Shown here: piece after piece, positions 17,367 to 26,326 of the stretch
Layout: each line of letters begins with the position of its first letter
Position numbering within the stretch: the stretch's first letter is position 1
DNA from: Ochrobactrum sp. Q0168
GTDB taxonomy: Bacteria; Pseudomonadota; Alphaproteobacteria; Rhizobiales; Rhizobiaceae
Assembly (NCBI RefSeq): GCF_016427605.1
Contig: NZ_JAELXQ010000021.1
Span: 1-64,000, forward strand
Reading direction: 5' to 3'
DNA: 64,000 nucleotides
Made by a program: the position numbers and the translations under genes
Notes under the pieces: model-generated
What the model saw: only the letters and a program-made list of their open reading frames with translations
Database searches by the model: none
Told to the model about the DNA's origin: nothing

Positions 17367-18410
17367 GTGAAAAAGAAGTCCTTGGGCCGTACCGGCCTCT
17401 CTGTCACTGAAATTTGCCTCGGAACCATGACCTGGGGTGTGCAGAACACCGAAGCCGATGCCCATGAACAGCTGGATATTGCTGTCGATGCCGGCATCAA
17501 CTTCATCGACACGGCGGAAGGCTATGCCATTCCGATGAGCGCCGAAAGCTACGGCAAGACCGAGACCTATATCGGCAACTGGTTCAAGGCTTCGGGCAAG
17601 CGCGACAAGGTTATTCTCGCCAGCAAGATTGCAGGCGGCGGCCGTCAGGAGTGGATTCGTGGTGGCGCGCGACCAAGCCGCGCCAGTGTGCGCGAAGCGG
17701 TTGAGAACAGCCTGAAGCGTCTCCAGACCGATCACATTGACCTATACCAGATCCACTGGCCGATGCGTTCACATTACCATTTTGGACAGGGCTGGAATTT
17801 CGACTTCAGCAAAAACGACGCGAAGTCGGAATTGCAGCACATGCACGACACTTTGCTCGGCCTCGACGATATGGTTCGGGAAGGCAAAATCCGGCACGTC
17901 GGTCTTTCCAACGAAACCGCTTGGGGAACGATGCGCTGGCTGCGTATGGCCGAAGAAGAAGGCTTGCCACGCATGGCGTCAATCCAGAACGAATATGGGC
18001 TTTTGCAGCGCCATTTCGATTTCGATATGGCGGAAGTGTCTCTGGCGGAAGATATCGGCCTGCTCGCCTATTCGACGCTCGCCGCAGGCGTGCTGACGGG
18101 CAAATATCTCGGCGGGAATGTGCCAGCCGGTTCACGCGCGGCGGTGACCGATGGCGGCCTGTGGCGCGACAATTCTCATTCGGAACCGGTCGTTCGCGCC
18201 TATATCGATGTTGCCAAGAAGCACGGCCTCGATATTGCACAGATGGGCATTGCCTTCTCGCTGACGCGTCCGTTCATGACATCCGTAATCATCGGGGCAA
18301 CGACTGTCGAACAGCTGAAGACGGATATTGCCGCCCATGAGCTGAAATTGTCGGACGAGGTGCTGGCTGATATTGCGGATGTTTACCGCAACAATCCGCG
18401 CCCGCTCTGA
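17367..18410 (+). CDS. Aldo/keto reductase (Tas-like)
   Basis: A 347-residue NADPH-dependent aldo/keto reductase with a GTG start (MKKKSLGRTGLSVTEICLGT). The catalytic residues are visible: Asp in FIDTAEGY, Tyr a few residues on, Lys in ILASKIAG and His in YQIHWPMRSH. A cofactor motif SVIIGATTVEQL lies near the C terminus. The length and the WPMRSHYHFG stretch match E. coli Tas. The natural substrate is unknown. It ends at a strong bidirectional terminator shared with the opposite-strand operon. Confidence 0.88.
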   Translation: MKKKSLGRTGLSVTEICLGTMTWGVQNTEADAHEQLDIAVDAGINFIDTAEGYAIPMSAESYGKTETYIGNWFKASGKRDKVILASKIAGGGRQEWIRGGARPSRASVREAVENSLKRLQTDHIDLYQIHWPMRSHYHFGQGWNFDFSKNDAKSELQHMHDTLLGLDDMVREGKIRHVGLSNETAWGTMRWLRMAEEEGLPRMASIQNEYGLLQRHFDFDMAEVSLAEDIGLLAYSTLAAGVLTGKYLGGNVPAGSRAAVTDGGLWRDNSHSEPVVRAYIDVAKKHGLDIAQMGIAFSLTRPFMTSVIIGATTVEQLKTDIAAHELKLSDEVLADIADVYRNNPRPL

Positions 18411-18433
18411 TCGCATTCAATGCTATTGAACGT

Positions 18434-18464
18434 GAAAAGCCCGTCATGTAATGGCGGGCTTTTT
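18434..18464. terminator. Bidirectional terminator
   Basis: AAAAGCCCG (18434-18442) pairs with CGGGCTTTT (18455-18463) and has A- and T-runs on both sides. It lies between two convergent genes: the aldo/keto reductase and the phosphodiesterase-like gene. Confidence 0.85.
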
Positions 18465-18471
18465 CATGGAT

Positions 18472-18990
18472 TTATCCGGCCAGATAAATCTCGTTCTTGA
18501 CGATCCACTGGTCGATTGGGGTCATGCTGGACGAACTGACAATGACCATGCGGTCGAAACGCAGGCTGCGACCGGACAGTGCGTCTGAAAGACGTTTCAT
18601 TTCGGCGCGTTTCTCCGGCGTCTCGGGAACGCCATAGGCGAGCGACACATGCGGGACGAAACTCGCCAGATCGTCCAGGCCAGAAATGCCGATTGTGTCC
18701 CGCTTCAAATCCATCAGCGGCGGCGTTTTGTCCAGTTCGGCATAGAACGAACGGAAATAGGCTTCCGTTGCCGCTATACCTTCGATCCTGATATCGAGTG
18801 GCTTGCGCCCCATGGCTAGGCTGAGAACCAGCGGCTGAAGCTCTTCAGCCGAACGCTCCATATCGGGGATCAGTGTCGCATGCGGTTCGAAAACCGGCGT
18901 ATCGAAGCGAAGCGCCAGATCGCGCACGATCGTTTCCAGAAACTGCAGGTCGCCACGCGACGGGCGCAGCCAGACAGAATGAAATGTCAT
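18472..18990 (-). CDS. Cyclic phosphodiesterase / 2'-5' RNA ligase-like (2H superfamily)
   Basis: A 172-residue 2H phosphoesterase. The two catalytic signature motifs are present: HATLIP (around residue 37) and HVSLAYG (around 123), each H-x-S/T-h. The family hydrolyses cyclic phosphodiesters (plant-type CPDases act on ADP-ribose 1'',2''-cyclic phosphate and 2',3'-cyclic nucleotides) or ligates tRNA halves. The SVWLRPS start matches the CPDase branch. ATG 18990 lies 4 bp beyond the LacI stop; an upstream Met at 19020 would overlap it. It is the last gene of a six-gene ABC importer/LacI locus, which is an unusual place for this family. Confidence 0.78.
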   Translation of the reverse strand: MTFHSVWLRPSRGDLQFLETIVRDLALRFDTPVFEPHATLIPDMERSAEELQPLVLSLAMGRKPLDIRIEGIAATEAYFRSFYAELDKTPPLMDLKRDTIGISGLDDLASFVPHVSLAYGVPETPEKRAEMKRLSDALSGRSLRFDRMVIVSSSSMTPIDQWIVKNEIYLAG

Positions 18991-18994
18991 GTGG

Positions 18995-20056
18995 TCAGGA
19001 ACCCTTTGCGCCCTTGGCATTATCTGTTTTCAGTGGCCGCACGCTGCCGCGCAGAATGAGCGGCATATCCAGCACAACCGTTTGCGGTGGCTCGTTGGGC
19101 GCATTTTCCCGTTCATCAAGCAGACGAACGATTTCCGCCGAAAGGCGCTCCGCATTCTGGTCGAATGTCGTCAGACGATACGCGCCCCAGCGTGCCTCGG
19201 CCACATTGTCGAAGCCGATAATCGACAGATCATCGGGAATGCTGAGATTATAGACATCGCGCGCGCAGTCCATCAGGCCAAACGCCATCAGATCGTTGAC
19301 GCAAAGCACGGCTTCAACCCGGGCCTTATCGCCGAGCAGCAGGGAACCGGCGGCGAACCCGCTGTCATAATCGGTCAATTCGCCACGCTGAATGACGACG
19401 GGGAGGCCGAGGCTGTTTGCCTTTGCCACAAATGCCTGCTCGCGCTCGACGAGGCTGTAACTGCCGACATTGGATGTAATCAGTCCGAGTTTTTTGAAGC
19501 CGCGCGCCGCGAAAACATCGACAGCCGTTTCCGCCGCAAGCTTGTTGTTGGCATGGACGTGGTCAGCTCCGGCCTCGGTCCGACCCACGAGAATGAGCGG
19601 CTGGCCATTTCGCTGCGCCAGTTCGACAAAGGACGAGGAGGGCATCCCCGACAGAACCACCGTCGCTTCTGCGCGATAACGCAACAGCGCTTCGTGGGCG
19701 GCAGAAAGGTTTTCGCCGTGCTGGCCGGTCGGGATCAGCACCGGCACATTGCCGCGCGCTGCAAGGCGTCTGGAAAGGGTGGCGATCTGGCGCGCCCGGA
19801 AAGGGCTGTCTGGATCGGCAGCGATCATGCCGACGATGCGGCTGCGATGGGCGAGAAGTCCGCGGGCAAGATCATTGACCTGATAGCCAAGCTTGTCGGC
19901 GGCTTTAAGAACTTTTTCGCGGGTAGCAGCCGAAACACTCGCCCCCGGCGTGAAAGTGCGGGAAACGGCAGACCTCGATACGCCAGCCTCCTGCGCCACT
20001 TCATGCGCGCTGATAAAGCGTGGGCCACCACTGGCATCGTTATCTTGCTGAGCCAT
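18995..20056 (-). CDS. LacI-family transcriptional regulator
   Basis: A 353-residue LacI-type regulator. The N-terminal HTH and hinge are ISAHEVAQEAGVSRSAVSRT and VNDLARGLLAHRSR, followed by a periplasmic-binding-protein-like ligand domain (VGMIAADPDSPF, ERFAV-type switch segments, LCVNDLMAFGLMD, SIIGFDN). It lies 2 bp after the second permease stop, in the same operon, so it probably controls the importer in response to its substrate. The ligand domain would normally bind a sugar, nucleoside or related compound. Confidence 0.9.
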   Translation of the reverse strand: MAQQDNDASGGPRFISAHEVAQEAGVSRSAVSRTFTPGASVSAATREKVLKAADKLGYQVNDLARGLLAHRSRIVGMIAADPDSPFRARQIATLSRRLAARGNVPVLIPTGQHGENLSAAHEALLRYRAEATVVLSGMPSSSFVELAQRNGQPLILVGRTEAGADHVHANNKLAAETAVDVFAARGFKKLGLITSNVGSYSLVEREQAFVAKANSLGLPVVIQRGELTDYDSGFAAGSLLLGDKARVEAVLCVNDLMAFGLMDCARDVYNLSIPDDLSIIGFDNVAEARWGAYRLTTFDQNAERLSAEIVRLLDERENAPNEPPQTVVLDMPLILRGSVRPLKTDNAKGAKGS

Positions 20057-20058
20057 TT

Positions 20059-20871
20059 CTAGCGTCCCACTTTCGAAAGAACATCGGCGCGGAGGAACCG
20101 CTCGACAACGAACATGAATGCAATCGACGGCACAAGCAGTATCAGCGCGCTGATCGATGCAATCTGATAATTGCCGCCGGAACTTGCCGTATAGAGTAAG
20201 AGCGGCAGCGTGGAAATGTCCGGCGCGCCCACGAAATAGGTGCCGGTAAATTCATCCAGCGATTCCAGGAAAACGAAGATCGCACTTGCCAGCAGCCCTG
20301 GAGCCGCAATTGGCAATGTGATGTCGAAAAAGGTTTTCAGCGCGGATGCGCCCATGGAACGCGCCGCTTCTTCAAGTTCGCTGTCGATGGCTGAGAAAGC
20401 AGCGGTTGCAATCCAGACCGCATAAACGAGCCCATGCGTGACATGCACCAGCACAACGCCGATGATCGTGCCGTTGAGGCCGAACGAATAGAACATTTGC
20501 GCGATGTTCACATAGACCGGCAGGTTCGGAAAGGCCTGTGGGATCAGAAGCGTCAGCAGGATCAGGCCGCGAAATGGCAGTTTCAGCCTTGCCAGTGCAT
20601 AGCCAGCCGGAATTGCCAGACCAAGCGAGACGACCACGGTCAGGATCGCGATGAGGACACTCGTTCCAAGCGATGACAGCGCATTGCCGCGCGGCGAGAA
20701 CACATTGGCCCAGAAGGAGAAACCATATTGCAGCGGCAGCGTATGGGGAAAATACCAGCGCTCTGCGACGGCCCACAGGAGGAGGTTGGCCAGCGGGCCG
20801 AAGATTGCGAAGGCGAGAAGGCCAAGGACGATACCGCGCGGTATCCAGCGCCAGTCGAAGGCGGTGCTCAT
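20059..20871 (-). CDS. ABC transporter permease 2 (spermidine/iron/phosphonate-type)
   Basis: A 270-residue inner-membrane permease with six predicted helices and the cytoplasmic EAA loop ELEEAARSMGASALKTFFDI (around residues 165-184), which contacts the ATPase. The family is the PotC/FbpB-like group. It starts within the end of the upstream permease (ATGA overlap) and is followed by the LacI gene. It works with the other permease, the ATPase and the binding protein of this locus. Confidence 0.9.
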   Translation of the reverse strand: MSTAFDWRWIPRGIVLGLLAFAIFGPLANLLLWAVAERWYFPHTLPLQYGFSFWANVFSPRGNALSSLGTSVLIAILTVVVSLGLAIPAGYALARLKLPFRGLILLTLLIPQAFPNLPVYVNIAQMFYSFGLNGTIIGVVLVHVTHGLVYAVWIATAAFSAIDSELEEAARSMGASALKTFFDITLPIAAPGLLASAIFVFLESLDEFTGTYFVGAPDISTLPLLLYTASSGGNYQIASISALILLVPSIAFMFVVERFLRADVLSKVGR

Positions 20872-21692
20872 TTACCGTGCTCCTTCATGGTCTGGCGTAG
20901 ATATATCCACGCCACCAGACTGGTCATCAGCAGCGAAATCGTGCCGAGCGCATTGGCTACCCCGTAATCGCCATAGGCGTTGATGCGGAAGGCCATATTG
21001 GCAGTGATCATGGTTGGCGATTGCGCGTTGATCATCAGCGGCACCGACAGCACCGACATCATGGTCACGAAGCTCAAGATAAGCCCTACGAGCAGCGTCT
21101 GGCGCACTTGCGGCAGAACGATCTCAATCAGGATGCGCAGACGTCCCGCACCCAGATTGCGGGCAGATTCGATGGTACTCCTGTCGAGCGACGCCATGGC
21201 GCCTGCTAGAAGCAGGGTGACGAAGGGCGTCTGTTTCCACACAAACGCAATCGTAATGCCGCGCCAGTCGAGAAAGCTCATCGCCTGCAACGGTGTCAGT
21301 ATGCCGGTTTCGAACAGGAGACTGTTCATCAGACCGTTCTTGGCGAGGAAGGTCCGCAATATCTGGCCGACGACGATAAACGGGATGAACAACGGCCAGC
21401 GATAAAGCCACCGCAGCACGGCGACGGCTCGTGGATTGGAGCCGAGCGTCAGGTAACCGCCAATCGCGATGGAAAGCAGCGCGATCAGAACGGACGACAG
21501 CACGACGATCAGCAGCGTGAACAGAATGTCGCTTGAATAAAGCTCGAATGTCTTGGTGAAATTGCCAAAACCCCATTGCCCGGAAACATAAAATGCACCG
21601 GTGAGGGCACCGAAAAGCGGCACGATGAACAATACCACAACGATCGCCAATGCAGGGGCGACCAGCAGCAGACCTGTCAGTCTAGGCGACAT
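20868..21692 (-). CDS. ABC transporter permease 1 (PotB-like)
   Basis: A 274-residue permease with six membrane spans and an EAA loop around STIESARNLGAGRLRILIE. It pairs with the following permease by a 4-bp overlap (ATGA), so the two are made in a 1:1 ratio. It lies downstream of the binding-protein gene and shares its operon. The permease family moves polyamines, iron, phosphonates or sulfur compounds, so the substrate cannot be fixed from it. Confidence 0.9.
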   Translation of the reverse strand: MSPRLTGLLLVAPALAIVVVLFIVPLFGALTGAFYVSGQWGFGNFTKTFELYSSDILFTLLIVVLSSVLIALLSIAIGGYLTLGSNPRAVAVLRWLYRWPLFIPFIVVGQILRTFLAKNGLMNSLLFETGILTPLQAMSFLDWRGITIAFVWKQTPFVTLLLAGAMASLDRSTIESARNLGAGRLRILIEIVLPQVRQTLLVGLILSFVTMMSVLSVPLMINAQSPTMITANMAFRINAYGDYGVANALGTISLLMTSLVAWIYLRQTMKEHGK

Positions 21693-21758
21693 TCAAGACC
21701 TCATGAAAACGATGAAATACCGGATGCGCCTCAGACGGCGCATCCGGCGATGCGGTTA

Positions 21759-22892
21759 TTAGTTGCCGACCTGACGTTCGTAAGCTTCGAGAATGGCACT
21801 GTTGTACGGGGCAATCGGGAAGGATTTGCCGAACTTCGCCAGATCGTCTGCCGAGATATCGGTGAAAAGCTTGTTCCAGGTGTCTGCATCGAGTTCCGAC
21901 TTGACGTTGTCGGCGTCGATACCCGGATACCAGTTGAAGCGCTTCACGATGCCTTCAGCCTGAACCTTCGGGCTGGTTGCCAGCGCGACAAACTTCTCTG
22001 CCAGTTCCTTTTGCGCGCTCTTTTCCGGGATCACATAATGCATCGGCTGGCCAGGCATGCCCGGCTCCGGCAGAACAAGCTTCATTTCCGGCGGCAGCTG
22101 GCCATTGGCCTTCCACGAATAGAACATATCCACCCAGACCGGACCCATGGCGATCTCTCCACGGCTCAGCATGTCGAGCGTTCCCGCATTGCCGGGCGTC
22201 AGGGTCGCGTTCTTGGTGAACTCCTTCAGCGATGCAAAAGCCTTATCCCAGTTCTTGGCTTCGCCTTCCTCGAACGGTCCCTGCTGAAGCTTGTTGGCGT
22301 CGCCGCCATAGGCATAGATCCAGCCCATCACGAAGCTCACGCCCGAAGCGCCGCCCTTGATGCCGTTATAGCCGAACTGCTTCGGATTTTCCTTGGCCCA
22401 GGCCACGAGTTCGTCGTAGCTCTTCGGCGGCGTGGGAACGAGCGCCGGATTAAAGGCAAGTGCGGTCTGGCTGTTGAACATCGGCATGACATAGCCATCA
22501 ACATTTGTGCCGAGCGCCATCTTGGCATTGTTGCGCGTTACCAGCTTGCCGGTTTCGATCTTGCCGCGATAGTTTTCAAGAAATTTGCCGGTGACCATCG
22601 GCCCGGCGAATTTTTCATGGATGACGGCAACGTCCGTATCCCACTTTTCCACGCCAGCCTTGGACTGCGCTTCAAAACGCTCCAGAATCTTCTGCGAACC
22701 GGCATCGCCCGGGCCGGTGCCGACAACGCGCACGGTCGTTCCCGGATTTTCCTTCTCGAATAATGGTCCGAGATACTGGTTGACGTAATCGACCATATTC
22801 TGGTCGCCGGCGGTGAGCACCGTCAGTTCGTCGGCCGATGCTGGGGCAACGGTAAGACCGAGCACCATTGCTGCTTTCAGGACCGTTCTCAT
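21759..22892 (-). CDS. ABC transporter substrate-binding protein (YnjB/PotD/PhnS-like)
   Basis: A 377-residue periplasmic binding protein. The signal peptide is about 20 residues (MRTVLKAAMVLGLTVAPASA), followed by DELTVLTAGDQNMVDYVNQY. Segments such as GTGPGDAGSQKI and VPTPPKSYDELVAW are typical of the group 6 extracellular binding proteins for iron, polyamines, aminoethylphosphonate or thiamine. It lies 165 bp after the ATPase stop, with a small hairpin (22988-23003) in the gap, and 66 bp before permease 1. The neighbouring cyclic phosphodiesterase makes an organophosphate substrate worth considering (inference). Confidence 0.85.
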   Translation of the reverse strand: MRTVLKAAMVLGLTVAPASADELTVLTAGDQNMVDYVNQYLGPLFEKENPGTTVRVVGTGPGDAGSQKILERFEAQSKAGVEKWDTDVAVIHEKFAGPMVTGKFLENYRGKIETGKLVTRNNAKMALGTNVDGYVMPMFNSQTALAFNPALVPTPPKSYDELVAWAKENPKQFGYNGIKGGASGVSFVMGWIYAYGGDANKLQQGPFEEGEAKNWDKAFASLKEFTKNATLTPGNAGTLDMLSRGEIAMGPVWVDMFYSWKANGQLPPEMKLVLPEPGMPGQPMHYVIPEKSAQKELAEKFVALATSPKVQAEGIVKRFNWYPGIDADNVKSELDADTWNKLFTDISADDLAKFGKSFPIAPYNSAILEAYERQVGN

Positions 22893-23057
22893 GAAAAACT
22901 CCTGTTAAATCCGGATCTTCCGGTTTTGTGGATTGCGATTGGGATGCGAGGCATCCTGTTGCGTTATCGGGAATTTTAGGCCGCTGCGGGCTTTATGAAG
23001 CCCGAAGTCACTGACAATGGCCGAGCCGAAACGCCGCCCGGCAAAACTGGTGCGGGT

Positions 23058-24131
23058 CTACTTGTCGAACAGAAACAGCGCCTGTTCCGGTATGCGGATT
23101 TCTACGTCTGATCCCGGCTGGTGGCTCTCCTGCGCATCGACCATGATGTGGCGGTCGCCAATACGGACCATGTGTCGCCAGAGGCCGCCAGGATAGCTGG
23201 TCTGCTCCACTGTGCCTGCGAGAACGAGTGCGGGTTCGGTGCGGTTAGGGGCGGCACCCGGACTTGCGAGCTGCGCGGCTTCACTGCGAAAACGCGCGGA
23301 GGCCATGCCATCGGAAAGATTTCTCCTTCCGGCTGGAATGGTGCTTGCCTTGTTATGCGCGCCCGCCGCGATGTCGATCTTATCGGATTTGACGGAGACC
23401 GGCAGTTCGATCAGGTTTTCAGCGCCCATGAAGGCGGCGACAAAATCGGAAGCGGGGTGATTGTAGACTTCCTCAGGCGCGCCAGCCTGAGCAATCTCAC
23501 CATTGTTGAGAATGACGATCCTGTCGGCCATCACCATCGCTTCTTCGCGATCAGGGGTGACGTGAACCGCCGTGATGCCCAAGCGGCGTTGGAGGGCGCT
23601 GATTTCATGGCGCACCGACAGGCGAATACGCGCATCGAGATTGGAGAGAGGCTCGTCGAGAAGCAGAATATCCGGCTGGATAGCCAGTGCACGGCCCAGG
23701 GCCACACGCTGGCGCTGCCCGCCGGACAAAGCCGCAGGCTTTCTCTCCAGCAGCGCGTCGAGGCCAAGCAGACTGGCAACGTCCTGTACCTTCTGCTTGA
23801 TCGTTTCTTTCGCGACACCGCGGATGCGCAGGCCGTAGCCGATATTCTGCGCCACCGTCATATGAGGCCACAGCGCATAGGACTGGAACACCAGCGCCAT
23901 GCCGCGCTTGTCGGGCGGCAGGCGGGTTACATCCGCGCCATTGACCTTGATTGCACCACTGCTGGGTGTATTGAAACCTGCGATTGCACGCAGCAAGGTT
24001 GTTTTTCCACAACCTGAAGATCCAAGCAGCGCAACGAATTCGCCCTTGCGGACCGACAGATCTACCCCTTTGAGAACCTCATTATTGCCATAACGAACGC
24101 GCGCGCTCGCCACCTCCAGAAAAGCTGGCAT
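23058..24131 (-). CDS. ABC transporter ATP-binding protein with altered H-loop
   Basis: A 357-residue ATPase of the PotA/UgpC class: Walker A GSSGCGKTT (residues 37-45), Q-loop VFQSYALWPH, signature LSGGQRQRV (135-143), Walker B ILLLDEPLSNLD, then a C-terminal TOBE-like domain from about residue 240. The H-loop reads HVTPDREEAM where the family has HVTHDQEEAM: residue 193 is Pro (codon at 23553-23555, CCT) instead of the switch His. ATG 24131 has GGGGAGGAAA; a longer frame to 24413 has no support. Between residues ~230 and 300 there is a poorly conserved insert rich in Ala and Arg. It heads the six-gene minus-strand locus. Confidence 0.88.
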   Translation of the reverse strand: MPAFLEVASARVRYGNNEVLKGVDLSVRKGEFVALLGSSGCGKTTLLRAIAGFNTPSSGAIKVNGADVTRLPPDKRGMALVFQSYALWPHMTVAQNIGYGLRIRGVAKETIKQKVQDVASLLGLDALLERKPAALSGGQRQRVALGRALAIQPDILLLDEPLSNLDARIRLSVRHEISALQRRLGITAVHVTPDREEAMVMADRIVILNNGEIAQAGAPEEVYNHPASDFVAAFMGAENLIELPVSVKSDKIDIAAGAHNKASTIPAGRRNLSDGMASARFRSEAAQLASPGAAPNRTEPALVLAGTVEQTSYPGGLWRHMVRIGDRHIMVDAQESHQPGSDVEIRIPEQALFLFDK

Positions 24132-24751
24132 AGGCGTTTCCTCCCCAGGATCGCCGGCTGCTTTTATTTTTTCTGCACAGCCGTGCAATTTAGATTGAAA
24201 CATCTTTAAGAGACCTCGACAAGCACAAAAGTAGTTCCGATGCAGAAACATGGAGAATGCGCCGCCCCACATCGTTGGGACCTTTTTTAGTGGGGTTTTA
24301 TTACAGCTGTGTGACGCTATCGCGATCATAGTGGGCAGCGTTGCACTGGACGCCACGTGCGTAGGCCATTGGCTTGTCGTCAAGGAGGGAGCCGTCTCGC
24401 GACCACGTCCCACGGTGAAATTCCATTTTCAATTAACCCAGAAATGCAATGGCGTGCAAAGGCCCCTATATCCGCCTGATTTCCATGAGACGCTGCAAAT
24501 GAGAGCAAAGGGAGGATGCAACATCGGAGCCTTGTTAGGTGCCGCAACATGATTTGTCAGGCTTCAATAATTCGGTTGCATAATCTTTCAATTGCAACTA
24601 AAGATTGATTTGCGGCATTCACACGGTTTTTGAGGGAAGGCCGTTTTGATTTTCTAAAACACAGGGGGAATACAGGTTTCGAGTCCGTGCAATTAAACCC
24701 GTGGCGCTCCCAATAATTATTCTTTTTTTCGGTTTGATGATTGAGGATAAT
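24132..24751. other. 620-bp gap between the importer operon and an AraC-type gene
   Basis: No convincing gene. A 100-codon frame at 24250-24552 (+) has no recognisable domain and no clear ribosome site. The gap must hold the importer promoter (near 24150-24250) and the AraC promoter. The only ordered motif seen is an inverted repeat AATCTTT (24582-24588) / AAAGATT (24600-24606) centred on CAATTGCAA. Base composition turns AT-rich from about 24560. Confidence 0.5.
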
Positions 24752-25654
24752 ATGAGCATAGTCATGAAGAATAACTCAATGAATTTATCGACTTACGATC
24801 CGTCGCCGGTGATCAACGCGATGCAGCTTGCATCGCTGGGTGGCGATGACAAGCAAAATATCGATTACGGTTTTTCAGACGTGGGCGAGAGGACGTATCA
24901 CTCGCTCGAAACCATAGCCATCATCGTTCTCGAAATGGTGCGTGGGTTAAGATGGAAGCCTTTCGAAGGGACGGAGGAGACCATCAACTGCCCGGCGGGC
25001 ATGACGTTTATCATCCCCGCACATATGAGCTGCGCAATCGTGTGGCCTAAAAATACGGCGCATCTGACAGTGACGCTAGACACATCTTTCTTCTCGGCGG
25101 AAGAAAGCGATGATGTTGCCCATAGCTGGACGCCGATCCATTTTTCGAACAGACAATGCCTGCAACTGGCGCAGATCTTGTGGGGGGAGCTGCAAGTCTC
25201 ACCGCAAGTGAGCAGTACCTATATGGATGCGTTCCGTACGGTGTTGACAGGTGTGCTGGTGCGCAACGCCTCGATTGCCCGGGGCAGCAACAAACAGCAG
25301 TTTGGGCTCAGCAATTATGCCTGCCGCCAGATCGAAAATTATCTCAGAGAAAACTATCGTCAGCAGGTATCCGTACCGGACATGGCATCCTTGATCGGAA
25401 TCTCGGCGGGCCATTTTGCAACCTGCTTTCGCGCAAGCTTCGGTCTTACGCCGCATCAATATCTGATGCGACTGAGGCTTGACGAAGCGGAGCGTTGCCT
25501 GCGCGAAACCGATATATCCTTGAGCGAACTAGCTGCCACACTGGGCTTTTCCAGCCAGAGCCACATGACGACTGCGCTTCGCAAATATCGCCATCTGACA
25601 CCGGGAGAGGTCCGGCGGCGCAGTTACGCGCAGCGGCGGAAGAATCTGTCCTGA
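24752..25654 (+). CDS. AraC-family transcriptional regulator
   Basis: A 300-residue regulator with the C-terminal AraC DNA-binding domain: a first HTH QVSVPDMASLIGISAGHF and second HTH SLSELAATLGFSSQSHMTTA, ending in the usual LTPGEVRRR. The N-terminal ~190 residues are unlike known sugar-binding domains, so the signal is unknown. ATG 24752 follows GAGGATAAT; an ATG-like start 17 codons upstream is less likely. It has no obvious target operon beside it, and codon use at its start is AT-richer than in the neighbours. Confidence 0.85.
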   Translation: MSIVMKNNSMNLSTYDPSPVINAMQLASLGGDDKQNIDYGFSDVGERTYHSLETIAIIVLEMVRGLRWKPFEGTEETINCPAGMTFIIPAHMSCAIVWPKNTAHLTVTLDTSFFSAEESDDVAHSWTPIHFSNRQCLQLAQILWGELQVSPQVSSTYMDAFRTVLTGVLVRNASIARGSNKQQFGLSNYACRQIENYLRENYRQQVSVPDMASLIGISAGHFATCFRASFGLTPHQYLMRLRLDEAERCLRETDISLSELAATLGFSSQSHMTTALRKYRHLTPGEVRRRSYAQRRKNLS

Positions 25655-25788
25655 TCCATCAAATGATACACGGACTCGGATTGGCCCGGCCTCAAGCCGG
25701 GCCATGTTGTTCCATCGAATTGATTTTGTTCAATACTCGGCGCTTGCCCCGGCGAGAGATATCAGTTTCCCATGCCACCGTTTGCATT

Positions 25789-26076
25789 TCAGGAAGGGTT
25801 GCGGCGCACCCATTTGCGCCAGATGTAGATTTCACTGCGTCGCCGTATGCGACGGACCCGGTGGGAATCGTGAGACAGTACGATCAGACCGAGCGGCAGC
25901 ATCCAGAAACCCAGCACAGGAAGAAAACCCAGTGCGCCTCCGGCCACCAGAGTACCGCCCAACATACGTCGCATCATCACCGATTGAGGAATCGGGATTC
26001 GTTGGCCAAGAATCAAAATGACCTTACGAGGGGCTTTGGAGTTCGTTTCTTCGTTCACTGGACCTGGTCTCTCCAC
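25789..26076 (-). CDS. Small conserved membrane protein of unknown function
   Basis: A 95-residue protein. After a charged N terminus it has ILGQRIPIPQS, a hydrophobic hairpin LGGTLVAGGALGFLPVLGFW and PLGLIVLS, then a very basic tail (RVRRIRRRSEIYIWRKW). The pattern resembles a short, uncharacterised membrane protein family of Rhizobiales (recognised by pattern, not by search). The basic tail should face the cytoplasm. It lies between an AraC gene and tRNA-Asn with no partner genes. Confidence 0.65.
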   Translation of the reverse strand: MERPGPVNEETNSKAPRKVILILGQRIPIPQSVMMRRMLGGTLVAGGALGFLPVLGFWMLPLGLIVLSHDSHRVRRIRRRSEIYIWRKWVRRNPS

Positions 26077-26225
26077 TGCTGCTGCAATTTTTTACGTCTA
26101 AATGTCCCAGAGAATATAGGGTTTCGAGAGGCGAATGCAAAAAGTTGGAAGAAATATGATTTTGCCCTTTGCAAACCCGAAATCCTTTTGCTATACGCCA
26201 CATCGCTGACGCAACGAGCACCTGT

Positions 26226-26300
26226 TCCCCGGTAGCTCAGTGGTAGAGCAACCGGCTGTTAACCGGTTGGTCGCTGGTTCGAATCCGGCCCGGGGAGCCA
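26226..26300 (+). tRNA. tRNA-Asn (anticodon GTT)
   Basis: A full cloverleaf: acceptor TCCCCGG / CCGGGGA, D-loop AGCTCAGTGGTAGAGC, anticodon arm ACCGGCTGTTAACCGGT with GTT, T-loop GGTTCGAATCC, and an encoded CCA end (26298-26300). Confidence 0.97.
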
Positions 26301-26326
26301 CTTCATTTCATGAAGTTGCTATTATC

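Noticed and set aside
18991..19020. Earlier Met start for the cyclic phosphodiesterase-like gene
   Set aside because: It would overlap the LacI gene and adds ten residues that do not fit the family's usual SVWL start.
24250..24552. 100-codon plus-strand frame in the long gap
   Set aside because: No ribosome site, mixed composition and no known domain.
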